The notes beneath the pieces are model-generated. The model made no database searches, was not told the DNA's origin, and saw only the letters and a program-made list of their open reading frames with translations. Positions 35,589-43,030 of a DNA stretch of 50,255 nucleotides are shown here, piece after piece. Source of the DNA: an uncultured Eubacterium sp. (lineage in GTDB: Bacteria; Bacillota; Clostridia; Lachnospirales; Lachnospiraceae); contig CAJUFM010000013.1 in assembly GCA_910585745.1 (NCBI GenBank), forward strand, positions 1-50,255, in the 5' to 3' direction. Position 1 is the stretch's first letter. Each line of letters opens with the position of its first letter. A program made the translations under genes and the position numbers.

Positions 35589-36376
35589 TCACTCACATCC
35601 ATTCCCCGAAGCTCTGCCAGCGTTTTTTTCTTATTGATACTGCGCATCAGCGTCTCGCCTATCAGAACTCCATTCACACCGCCTTGTTCCAACGCCTCGA
35701 TGTCTTCTCTCGTGCGGATTCCGCTCTCTGCTACGAACAAAATATTTTCCGGTACCTTTTCCCGAAGTCTCAGACAATTATTTATATCTACCTGAAAGGT
35801 CTTCAGATCCCTGTTATTGACACCTATGATCCTCGCTCCAGCGTGGACTGCCCGGCGGATCTCTTCCTCATCATGAGCTTCCACCAATGCGGACAGTCCC
35901 AGGCTTTCACACAAACTGATCCATTTCCTGAGCACCGCCTCTGAAAGAAGGGAGCAGATCAGCAATACTGCACTGGCCCCGGTCACCTTCGCCTCATAGA
36001 TCATATATTCATCAATGGTAAAATCCTTGCGCAGAAGCGGTATATCCACGTTCCGATGAATCTCTTCCAGATACCTGATGCTGCCCATAAAATAATCCGG
36101 CTCCGTAAGCACTGATATATTGTCTGCCCCCGCTTCTTTATATTCCCTGGCAATGTCTACATAAGGAAAATCTTCTGCTATGATCCCCTTCGACGGTGAC
36201 GCTTTCTTGATCTCACAGATAAATGCTGCCCTGCCGCTCCGCAGAGGGTTCTCAAAGGGAAATTCATCTCCCACAGGCAGGGAACAGGCCTTCTGCTTCA
36301 TCTCTTCCAGTGAAATCTTCTGTTTGCAGGCCTCCACCCGTTTTTTAGCAGCTGCCGCTATTTCATCTAAAATCAT
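35585..36376 (-). CDS. trpC: indole-3-glycerol phosphate synthase
   Basis: A 263-residue (beta/alpha)8 enzyme closing the indole ring. Motifs: FICEIKKASPSKGII (catalytic Glu/Lys), PLLRKDFTIDEYMIYEAK, GVNNRDLKTFQVD and VAESGIRTREDI. I use ATG 36376, 5 bases after GGAGG; the Met at 36388 overlaps that ribosome site. Stop overlaps the trpF start. Confidence 0.96.
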   Translation of the reverse strand: MILDEIAAAAKKRVEACKQKISLEEMKQKACSLPVGDEFPFENPLRSGRAAFICEIKKASPSKGIIAEDFPYVDIAREYKEAGADNISVLTEPDYFMGSIRYLEEIHRNVDIPLLRKDFTIDEYMIYEAKVTGASAVLLICSLLSEAVLRKWISLCESLGLSALVEAHDEEEIRRAVHAGARIIGVNNRDLKTFQVDINNCLRLREKVPENILFVAESGIRTREDIEALEQGGVNGVLIGETLMRSINKKKTLAELRGMDVSE

Positions 36377-36407
36377 CTTTTCCTCCATCCGTGCACGCCT
36401 TTTCGCC

Positions 36408-37427
36408 TTACTGTCTGCTGGCGCTTATGAACTCTTCCATCTTAGCCAGTGCCATACCGCTGTCTATCACTTCTGCTGCCTTTTGTACTCCCTCTTCCAT
36501 CGAAATCCCCGGTGTACCAAGATATATCGCCACACCGGCATTTAAAATGACAATGTCCCGTTTTGCCCCGGTCTCCTTTCCAGATAGAATATCTCTTGTG
36601 ATCCGGGCATTTTCCTCCGGCGTGCCCCCTATTAGTTCTTCTTTCTGACAAGGCTTCAAACCAAACTGTTCCGGTGTGATATCAAAGGAAGTGAGTTTCC
36701 CCTCCCGGATCTCGCAGCAGTGGGTAGGGCCCGTCAATGTGATCTCGTCCAGGCCGTCACTTCCACAGACCGCCATGCCTCGTTTTACCCCGAGATTGCT
36801 GAGCACCTCTGCCAGTTTTTCTACCAGTGCCTGGTCATACACACCGAGAAGCTGTATGGCCGCCCCCGCCGGATTGGTCAGCGGGCCAAGAATATTAAAG
36901 ATCGTCCTCTCTCCCATTCCTTTTCTGACCGGTCCCACATTTTTCATGGAAGAATGATGATACTGGGCAAATAAAAAGCTCATTTTTGTGTTGTCCAGTA
37001 CCTTCCGGTTTTTCTCCACATCGATCATAATATCTGCGCCAAGGCTTTCCAGTACATCCGCCGCCCCGCTTTTGCTGGACACACTGCGGTTTCCATGCTT
37101 TGCCACCGGAATACCGGCAGCAGCGATCACAAATGCCGCCGTAGTGGAAATATTGAAAGTTCCCGCTTCATCTCCGCCGGTACCCACGATCTCCAGTACG
37201 TCACAAGCGGGCTCAAGCTTTGCCGCCATATCCCGCATCACCTGTGCTGACGCTGTGATCTCCGTGATCGTCTCTCCCTTCATACGCAGTGCTGTCAGAT
37301 AAGACGCCATCTGTATCTCCGTAGCCTCTCCCGACATAATTTCTTTCATTACCTCTTTCGCCATATCATAATCTATATCTCTTCCATTTATCACTTCATG
37401 CAATGCTTCTTTGATCATATCCGTCAC
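36408..37427 (-). CDS. trpD: anthranilate phosphoribosyltransferase
   Basis: A 339-residue transferase adding phosphoribose to anthranilate. The PRPP site VGTGGDEAGTFNISTTAAFV and KHGNRSVSSKSGAADVLE are intact, as is the GMGERTIFNILGPLTNPA block. Start is GTG (9 bases after GGAG) with an in-frame ATG three codons later as the alternative. No fusion to trpG, unlike enterobacteria. Confidence 0.95.
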   Translation of the reverse strand: MTDMIKEALHEVINGRDIDYDMAKEVMKEIMSGEATEIQMASYLTALRMKGETITEITASAQVMRDMAAKLEPACDVLEIVGTGGDEAGTFNISTTAAFVIAAAGIPVAKHGNRSVSSKSGAADVLESLGADIMIDVEKNRKVLDNTKMSFLFAQYHHSSMKNVGPVRKGMGERTIFNILGPLTNPAGAAIQLLGVYDQALVEKLAEVLSNLGVKRGMAVCGSDGLDEITLTGPTHCCEIREGKLTSFDITPEQFGLKPCQKEELIGGTPEENARITRDILSGKETGAKRDIVILNAGVAIYLGTPGISMEEGVQKAAEVIDSGMALAKMEEFISASRQ

Positions 37428-37455
37428 CCATCCTTTCTCCTGTTCTCCCAGGATC

Positions 37456-38025
37456 TTAATTCATTTTCAAAAAATTCTTTATCATCACTCTGCCATCCGG
37501 TGTCAAAATCGATTCCGGGTGAAACTGAAGCCCATACAATGGGTATTCCCGGTGTCTCACCGCCATCACTTCTTTCCTGTCATCCGCTGATATAACTTTC
37601 AGATCCCCGGGGATCGTATCTATATCTGCGACCAGGGAGTGATACCTCGCCACGTCTATCCGCTCAGGAAGCCCTTGAAAAAGAGCATCGCCAGGTTCAA
37701 TCCAGACATTACTTTTTTTTCCATGCATCAGCTGCCTGGCATGACAGATCTTTGCGCCAAATACTTCACAGATCGCCTGATGTCCCAGACATACGCCAAG
37801 GATCGGGACATGCCCTTTGAGCTCTCTCACTACTTCCTCGCACACCCCTGCATCTTTCGGGTATCCCGGTCCCGGCGAAAGGATGATATGGGAAGGTTCC
37901 ATTTTTTCTATATCTTCCACCCTGTATTCATCGTTGCGCACCACCCGGATGTCCGGATCCAATTCTCCCACAAGCTGCACCAGATTGTAGGAAAAGCTGT
38001 CATAATTATCAATTAATAATACCAT
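37456..38025 (-). CDS. trpG: anthranilate synthase component II (glutamine amidotransferase)
   Basis: A 189-residue class I amidotransferase that feeds ammonia to TrpE. Catalytic Cys79 in ILGVCLGHQAICEVFG, His/Glu dyad in LQFHPESILTPDG, N-terminal LLIDNYDSFSYNL. AAAGGAG precedes ATG 38025 by 5-6 bases; the frame is open to 38082 inside trpE. It could also serve p-aminobenzoate synthesis as in Bacillus; no pab gene is visible here. Confidence 0.95.
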   Translation of the reverse strand: MVLLIDNYDSFSYNLVQLVGELDPDIRVVRNDEYRVEDIEKMEPSHIILSPGPGYPKDAGVCEEVVRELKGHVPILGVCLGHQAICEVFGAKICHARQLMHGKKSNVWIEPGDALFQGLPERIDVARYHSLVADIDTIPGDLKVISADDRKEVMAVRHREYPLYGLQFHPESILTPDGRVMIKNFLKMN

Positions 38026-38063
38026 CTGTCTCTCCTTTCCACAGACAACCACATCTGCTGCAT

Positions 38064-39545
38064 TCAGTTCTCCCGAAGGCACAGATCCATTTGCCCATCC
38101 CGGATTGCTTCCATAACTGCCCGCGCCTTGTTGGCAGATTCTTCATATTCCAGATGGGGCTGGCTGTCGGCCACGATCCCTCCCCCTGCCTGGACATATA
38201 CTTTCCCCTTCTTTTTTACCGCCATGCGGATGGCGATACAGGTATCCAGATTTCCGCTAAAATCGATATACCCCAGTGCGCCGCCGTAGATTCCTCTCGG
38301 CTCATTCTCCAGCTCATCAATGATCTCACAGGCTCGGATCTTTGGTGCACCGGACAGGGTTCCCGCTGGCAGGACGGAACGGACAGCATCCAGTGCATCA
38401 CAGTCTGACCGGATATTTCCTTCCACCTGGGAGCAGATATGCATGATCTTTGAATATTTATGGATCATCTTGTATTCCGTCACCTCCACCGAGGAAAACT
38501 CTGAGATCCGCCCCAGATCATTCCGCCCCAGATCCACCAGCATATTGTGCTCAGACAACTCTTTTTCGTCCAAAAGCAGTTCCTCTTCCAGTACCCTGTC
38601 CTCTTCCTCATTTTTGCCCCGGGGGCGGGATCCCGCCACTGGAAATGTTGTAAGTCTTCCATCCTGCAGCCGTACCAGTGTCTCCGGCGAGGTGCTCATG
38701 ATCTCCACATCATCCAGGTTCATATATACCATGTAGGGAGAAGGATTTGTGGTCCTCAGCACCCGGTACGGATTGAGCAGGCTTCCCTCATAATCGCAGA
38801 CAAACCGTCTTGACACTACCGCCTGGAAAATATCTCCCTCCCGGATATACTCTTTGGTCTTCTCTACGAGTTTCTCATATTCTTCTTTTGTCACATTGCA
38901 TGTAAATTTCACATCCTCACAAACAGGCTCCTCCTGGATCTCCACATTGGTACGGATCATGGTGATCATGTTTTCAATCTCCCTCTCTGCCTGTTCATAA
39001 TGCCTTTCTATATCTCCTTTGGTACTGACATTTGCCACCACCACAATTTTCTGTTTCAACTGGTCATAGGCGATCACTTTATCAAACAACATCAGATCAT
39101 AGTCGTTAAATTCTCCCCGCTTAATGTTCAGCTTCGGCTCCGCGTGGGCGATCATAGCATAGGCAAAATATCCTACGAAGCCCCCGGTAAAGGGCGGCAT
39201 GCCCTCCAGCTTGGGGGACCGGTATTCTTTTAACAGATCCCGGATCACATCCAGGGAATCTTCTGTCTCAATGGTCTCCTTTTTCCCCTGTTTTTCCACT
39301 GTCACCATCTTTTTCAAACAGGATACCCGCATGACTGGGTCGTAGCCAAGGAAAGAATAACGCCCCCATTTTTCTCCGCCCTCCACACTTTCCAGCAGAT
39401 AAAAACGTTTATTTTTTTCCGCGATCTTTCGCAGCAGCCCGATGGGGGTGATAATGTCTGCGAAGATCTCTTTCCGGATGGGAACAATATCGTACTCCCC
39501 GGCGTAACTTTTGATCTGTTGTAACACATTGTCTTGATTCTTCAT
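38064..39545 (-). CDS. trpE: anthranilate synthase component I
   Basis: A 493-residue chorismate-using enzyme, the committed step to tryptophan. The feedback tryptophan-binding motif LLES is at residues 50-53. Catalytic blocks: NPSPYMVYMNL, STSPETLVRL, PVAGSRPRGK, GTLSGAPKIRACEIIDELE and YVQAGGGIVADSQP. The start overlaps by 4 bases the end of a 97-codon open frame that runs through the leader repeats. GGAGG lies 12 bases and AAGG 1 base upstream. Confidence 0.96.
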   Translation of the reverse strand: MKNQDNVLQQIKSYAGEYDIVPIRKEIFADIITPIGLLRKIAEKNKRFYLLESVEGGEKWGRYSFLGYDPVMRVSCLKKMVTVEKQGKKETIETEDSLDVIRDLLKEYRSPKLEGMPPFTGGFVGYFAYAMIAHAEPKLNIKRGEFNDYDLMLFDKVIAYDQLKQKIVVVANVSTKGDIERHYEQAEREIENMITMIRTNVEIQEEPVCEDVKFTCNVTKEEYEKLVEKTKEYIREGDIFQAVVSRRFVCDYEGSLLNPYRVLRTTNPSPYMVYMNLDDVEIMSTSPETLVRLQDGRLTTFPVAGSRPRGKNEEEDRVLEEELLLDEKELSEHNMLVDLGRNDLGRISEFSSVEVTEYKMIHKYSKIMHICSQVEGNIRSDCDALDAVRSVLPAGTLSGAPKIRACEIIDELENEPRGIYGGALGYIDFSGNLDTCIAIRMAVKKKGKVYVQAGGGIVADSQPHLEYEESANKARAVMEAIRDGQMDLCLREN

Positions 39546-39835
39546 CCTTCATTCCTCCATTCTTTGTTTGGATTCATGAGGTACATTTTATGGAATCGCC
39601 CGAGCCCGCATTTCATCGCGGCATTCGCCGCCGCATTGCTTCTCTCTACGCTTTGAGCCTCGCATTCTTCGTGCCACTCCGCGGCACTCATCATCGCGGC
39701 ATTCGCTGCCGCATTGCTTCTTTCTACGCTTTGAGCCTCGCATTCTTCGTGCCACTCCGCGGCACTCATCATCGCGGCATTCGCCGCATATTCCTGGAAA
39801 GCCATGTCCCTCTGCGTGCCAGCACGCAGGGACAT
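39542..39835 (-). other. doubtful 97-codon open frame through leader repeats
   Basis: The frame stays open because the tandem repeat unit (78 bases) is a multiple of 3; it encodes 26-residue repeats (core MMSAAEWHEECEAQSVERSN) and ends in ATGA overlap with trpE. Composition is unlike its neighbours and no family is recognised. Most likely a by-product of a repeat element, but if translated it would couple ribosomes into trpE. Confidence 0.25.
39615..39780. repeat. 78-bp tandem repeat, two full copies and a partial third
   Basis: Units start at 39615, 39693 and 39771 (the word ATCGCGGCATTCG). Copies 1 and 2 differ at few positions (for example CGCC/CGCT). Each holds GTGCC/GGCAC inverted words and GC-rich palindromic pieces. 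Confidence 0.85.
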
Positions 39836-39849
39836 GGCTTTCCAGGAAT
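39790..39849. repeat. near-perfect 28-30 bp inverted repeat in the trp leader
   Basis: Left arm 39790-39819, right arm 39822-39849, two-base loop. The arms are identical except for two extra bases (CT) in the left arm. It lies 21 bases beyond the T-box terminator on the trpE side and would form a very stable hairpin in read-through mRNA. Confidence 0.85.
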
Positions 39850-39870
39850 GCGTGGCTCAAAGCTAACGCG

Positions 39871-39918
39871 AAAAAAGCTTTTGTCCCCTATCCTGTCAAG
39901 GAAAAGGGACAAAAGCTT
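39871..39918 (-). terminator. T-box terminator hairpin
   Basis: A perfect 13-bp stem (AAGCTTTTGTCCC with GGGACAAAAGCTT) with an 18-base loop and T-run; its 5' arm side competes with the T-box antiterminator. Confidence 0.93.
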
Positions 39919-40155
39919 AAATTACTTCTGCGGTACCACCCAATTTGGTTATAGTATAACCCACTCATCATGCACCATCATGCACTCCTGTAGATAACGG
40001 TTCAGGTCTCCGTCAGCGTCTACTCAATGTATCACATCTTTCAAGCTGCCCTCACAAGTCCATTCACAACAAACATGCTGCTGTATCACACCAACCTACA
40101 GCTCTCTGAAAACATGACTTTGTTCCTACTACTCTTGTTCATCGGTTTATGTCAT
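39871..40155 (-). ncRNA. T-box riboswitch, tRNA-Trp specific, controlling the trp operon
   Basis: Minus strand: T-box antiterminator sequence TGGGTGGTACCGCAGAAG (39942-39925), followed by the competing terminator AAGCTTTTGTCCC/GGGACAAAAGCTT (arms 39906-39918 and 39875-39887) with a T-run (39876-39871). Upstream are stem I elements: GAGTAGTAGGAAC at the base, AGAGAG plus GGTGTGA in the distal region (about 40079-40106), and the specifier context GAATGGAC with UGG (40062-40060), the Trp codon. A stem III-like ACGG/CCGT pair is near 39995-40015. Uncharged tRNA-Trp is predicted to stop termination. Confidence 0.93.
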
Positions 40156-40163
40156 TTGCTATT

Positions 40164-40191
40164 AGTATATCACCAAATCTCAAAATGTCAA
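40164..40191 (-). promoter_or_regulatory. SigA promoter of the trp operon
   Basis: Minus strand: -35 TTGACA (40191-40186), 16-base spacer, -10 TATACT (40169-40164). Transcription would start right before the T-box. Confidence 0.82.
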
Positions 40192-40376
40192 CTAAAAAAT
40201 CATAAAAATTATTATCTACTTGGCAATACCATTGTCAAGGTAATACTTGTATCCCATTGTTTCAGCCTGGCGATACAAAACCAACCCGCATCTTACATGT
40301 CAACAAAAAATTCATAAAAATTATTTTATGCCACGCAGTATCATTATCAAAACCATACTTGTATCCCATTGTTTTA
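40185..40376. repeat. pair of ~77-bp imperfect direct repeats, 113 bp apart
   Basis: Copies at about 40185-40262 and 40298-40376 share ATGTCAAC, an AT-rich CATAAAAATTATT block and ATACTTGTATCCCATTGTTT. On the minus strand both translate to tails resembling TMGYKYxxDN; the nearer copy then ends in a stop at 40216-40218. They look like two decayed copies of a coding 3' end, lying just behind the nucleotidyltransferase gene. The nearer copy supplies the -35 of the trp promoter. Confidence 0.65.
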
Positions 40377-40435
40377 TACCCTTATCGTACAGTTTGATGC
40401 GCTTGTCATATCTTTCATTTGGACTATTTTCTTGA

Positions 40436-41161
40436 CTATAGTCCACTATTAAAGTTCTTTTTAGCTAATGCCTTTCTGATAATATCTTCTGCACTACTCT
40501 CTGTAACCGCTTTTGTGTCCTTTTGCTCTGCATGAAGTAAAATCTGGCGGGATATATCTTCCTCTTTCATCTGTTGTTCAAACAATTCTGCCAAGTTTTC
40601 TGATGATAAAGCTGTCATCAAAAGCTTTTTTAAATAATCAGAAATACCGTCCCACCCCCCATATAATTCTTTTAACGCTTTATCTATTTTTTCGTAATCA
40701 AGGGACTGTCCTGCCTTTTCCTGCTCGTATAATATCCCTACTACATCAGAAAGGTCTTTCTTATATAAACGTCCCGACATTAGTTTCATAGCAAGCAAAT
40801 ATTCTGCGCTGACAGTCCGTATATGGAGAACATTCGAGTAAGTGTGGTAATGCTTTGAATACTGTCTCAGTTTTGGACTATAGGAATTCGTGTTCTTGAA
40901 ATCGGCATTTAACCATCGATTGGGAAGTTGATACTTATCTCCCACGGCATTGATCGCTTCTTTCATAGCTGAGGACGCCGTGATCACAGCGTCAATATCA
41001 TACGTCATTTCACGAAAACCATAATTGGCAAGAATCGCTGCACCACCAACTAAAATGATTTCCGCAGGCATTTTAGTTCCGTTCCGTTTACGAAATTCTT
41101 TACCAAGTTCTTTCAAATAACTATCTAAATTATCTTTCGTAAACACACGGTCAATAGACAT
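40436..41161 (-). CDS. nucleotidyltransferase (DUF6036 / AbiEii-like), toxin candidate
   Basis: A 241-residue protein with the nucleotidyltransferase motif LVGGAAILANYGFREMTYDI (Gly39-Gly40, then Asp55 and Asp57 in DID), and a following helical region SAEYLLAMKLMSGRLYKKDL with conserved Lys/Arg/Asp as in AbiEii-type enzymes. Such enzymes modify RNA or tRNA ends or proteins when unleashed; here this is inference. It starts inside the 3' end of the XRE regulator gene (11-base overlap, GGAGG 12 bases upstream of ATG 41161). After the stop, the +1 frame reads on for about 36 codons in a protein-like way (SPNERYDKRIKLYDKGIK), suggesting the C-terminus was shortened by a frameshift. Confidence 0.7.
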   Translation of the reverse strand: MSIDRVFTKDNLDSYLKELGKEFRKRNGTKMPAEIILVGGAAILANYGFREMTYDIDAVITASSAMKEAINAVGDKYQLPNRWLNADFKNTNSYSPKLRQYSKHYHTYSNVLHIRTVSAEYLLAMKLMSGRLYKKDLSDVVGILYEQEKAGQSLDYEKIDKALKELYGGWDGISDYLKKLLMTALSSENLAELFEQQMKEEDISRQILLHAEQKDTKAVTESSAEDIIRKALAKKNFNSGL

Positions 41162-41738
41162 TTCGGATTTCACCCTCCACAATATTAAATCTTAAAAATT
41201 CAGGTATCGCATTATCCCAGCTCGTTTTTCTTTCATCCAATGCCGGATTGAGATTTACCGCCATTACAATATCTCTCGGATAAATTGGTTCAGCAAGTTT
41301 ATGTTTTCGTATGTCATCATAATCTTGACAAAGTGGCAGAGCGTTTTCACGGCACAGATAATCTACCATTGCAAGCAGATAAAAGCTTTCCGGATACCAT
41401 TTTCTGTTCCAGTACATTCGGATTTCATTCCCCCGTAAGATGTCTACAATAAAATCAATATCCCCTTTGTCTTTTACCAAATGACATACATTACTCTTAA
41501 AAATTTCAAAGCTGCCCCTATATGGCACATCCGGTTCATTTCCTATATGATTTTCCAAAAGTTCTTCCATTGTCACATGAAATACTTTTGATAGTTTATA
41601 CACCGTTTCTGCCGAACATCTGCCGATCTTCGTCTTACCATTTACCAGATCAGAAACGGTAGTATAAGGCACTTTGCTTTCTTTCGCACACTGGTACACA
41701 GACATATTTCGAGATTTCAGTAATTCTTTTAATGCCAT
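41151..41738 (-). CDS. XRE-family HTH regulator, antitoxin candidate
   Basis: A 195-residue protein. Residues 1-60 form a Cro/C1-type helix-turn-helix (MALKELLKSRNMSVYQCAKE, VPYTTVSDLVNGKTKIG, AETVYKLSKVFHVTMEELL). The C-terminal ~130 residues are not a family I recognise with certainty. It overlaps the nucleotidyltransferase gene, the order antitoxin-toxin, and its promoter contains a palindrome, so it likely represses itself. GGGAGG lies 9 bases before ATG 41738; the frame is open to 41813 but without a ribosome site. Confidence 0.75.
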   Translation of the reverse strand: MALKELLKSRNMSVYQCAKESKVPYTTVSDLVNGKTKIGRCSAETVYKLSKVFHVTMEELLENHIGNEPDVPYRGSFEIFKSNVCHLVKDKGDIDFIVDILRGNEIRMYWNRKWYPESFYLLAMVDYLCRENALPLCQDYDDIRKHKLAEPIYPRDIVMAVNLNPALDERKTSWDNAIPEFLRFNIVEGEIRNVY

Positions 41739-41765
41739 ATCACATACCTCCCTGATTTTTCTTTT

Positions 41766-41794
41766 ATTGTAACGGTATCCCGTTATAATGTCAA
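41766..41794 (-). promoter_or_regulatory. promoter with embedded palindromic operator of the XRE-nucleotidyltransferase pair
   Basis: Minus strand: -35 TTGACA (41794-41789), 17-base spacer, -10 TACAAT (41771-41766). The spacer is filled by the palindrome TAACGG-4-CCGTTA (41770-41785), extending to TTrTAACGG..CCGTTATAA with one mismatch (41768-41788). Binding there would block polymerase, the usual layout of HTH-antitoxin autorepression. Confidence 0.8.
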
Positions 41795-41951
41795 CAAAAT
41801 ACTTTCTACTCAATAGATTAGATACTGGGAATTTTACATTTGGGCATTAAAATAACTGGCTAACAATCCATTTCAAATGCCATCCAGCTATGTAATAGTT
41901 ATTTTATTTTTTATCCTATTCTTAACAAAACCCTTGATCGCTGCCAGATAA

Positions 41952-42298
41952 TCAACTATTATTCAATAGCAGTGCAATAATTTCATCAACTACTTCATCC
42001 AAAGACCTATCTTCCGTGTTGATTCTTACCACATTAAAGTATTCTTTCTCCAGATACTGCATCTGCCAAGGCACGTTACATTTTTGCTGTTTTTTTCTTC
42101 TTCACTACGGATTGGATCACTATCTATACGAGATATAAATGTTTCGGGAATACTCTTAAAATTGCCTTCCCACTCGCATCCGGCTTCTTCACATGCGGAA
42201 AAATAATCAGTTGCAGTTATGTGTCGCAAAAAAATCAACTTTCGTGCTGGACGCTCAACTACCGTAACTGTAACGACTTTTGATACTATCTTTTTTAC
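41952..42298 (-). pseudogene. decayed chimera: GyrI-like N-part and unidentified C-part
   Basis: Reading from 42298: KKIVSKVVTVTVVERPARK, IFLRHITATDYFSACEEAG, CEWEGNFKSIPE is typical of GyrI/AraC effector-like proteins, but there is no start codon (an in-frame stop, TGA, two codons before). The next part, ETFISRIDSDPIRSEEE, then shifts frame at a run of seven A (about 42090-42096); with one more A it continues KKQQKCNVPWQMQYLEKEYF and VVRINTEDRSLDEVVDEI to a stop at 41952. The C-part resembles the tail of a small P-loop kinase. So it is either two remnants fused by deletion or a heavily damaged gene. Confidence 0.5.
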
Positions 42299-42377
42299 AT
42301 TGTGTCAACACTTTCTTTAAATATATAGTAGGATATTTATAATTTATAAAACCTCACAAATGGGAATTGGTAAGTAA

Positions 42378-42929
42378 TTATAAGTTTCCCGCAACTACGA
42401 TAATAGACGTGTGTTTAAGTGCTTCTTTTAGCCATTCAAGAAAATCCATTAAAAAAACTCTTTTCCCATGGAAAACACAATTTAATTCCTGTTCAATTTC
42501 AAAAATGATTCTTAGCCAATCGCTTTTTCCAATCCAATTATCAAAGCAGACATCAAAAGCCTGCTCAAGCGTTCCATCAAATGCGTCCATAATAGGATAT
42601 ATTTTATTAAATGTATCAACTAAAAGTTCATAATCCTGCCTATAAATCCTTAAAGGACTGCAATAACTGTGCCATTCTTCCCACTTCGGATTCCAATCAG
42701 GCACATCAGAGATTTTAAGTGGATTAAACTCCAAAAATATTTTTTCACTTTTTGGTGCACTCAGCCTTAATTCCACATATTCTTGTCCTTCGTAATCATT
42801 TGGGTTCAACCATACCATATTTTTACTATTCATCTCCACAAACTTCCGATTCCTCTTACCTATTACAAACAATTCTATTCCATTTTCCCTATTTTGTAAA
42901 GTAAACAGCCAATAAATTTCATAATCCAA
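42378..42929 (-). CDS. hypothetical protein, Trp/Tyr-rich, possible 5' truncation
   Basis: A protein of about 183 residues with many aromatic residues (WNPKWEEWHSYCSPLRIYRQ; CFDNWIGKSDWLRII). No family recognised; the acidic, cytoplasmic, single-domain look is like immunity or phage-type proteins, a weak guess. The first possible start here is TTG without a ribosome site, and the frame is open and protein-like further upstream to about 42990 (FITLTVDERKVWQKF), where no ATG is found. It may therefore be the 3' part of a broken gene. Base composition is AT-rich compared with the trp and bce-like regions. Confidence 0.45.
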   Translation of the reverse strand: MDYEIYWLFTLQNRENGIELFVIGKRNRKFVEMNSKNMVWLNPNDYEGQEYVELRLSAPKSEKIFLEFNPLKISDVPDWNPKWEEWHSYCSPLRIYRQDYELLVDTFNKIYPIMDAFDGTLEQAFDVCFDNWIGKSDWLRIIFEIEQELNCVFHGKRVFLMDFLEWLKEALKHTSIIVVAGNL

Positions 42930-42964
42930 AAATTTTTGCCATACTTTCCTTTCATCAACTGTAA

Positions 42965-42990
42965 GTGTTATAAAACCCAGTACTGTGCTA
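42965..42990 (+). promoter_or_regulatory. probable promoter region of the BceAB/RS-like operon
   Basis: TATGAT (42990 region, in GTGCTATGATAAG) fits a -10 about 40 bases before the ATP-binding gene; the -35 is poor (GTTATA), as expected for a promoter that needs a response regulator. Ribosome site AAAGGAGG precedes ATG 43031. Confidence 0.4.
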
Positions 42991-43030
42991 TGATAAGACC
43001 AGTAAATTTAGTATCAAAGGAGGCTATCAC

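Noticed and set aside
39588..39997. Overlapping frames of 90-135 codons on both strands through the 78-bp repeats
   Set aside because: All frames stay open because of the repeat period; this is not evidence of coding.
40233..40238. Second TTGACA upstream of the trp promoter as a tandem promoter
   Set aside because: Its downstream -10 (TAATAA) is possible but it lies inside a decayed coding-like repeat; I favour the nearer promoter.
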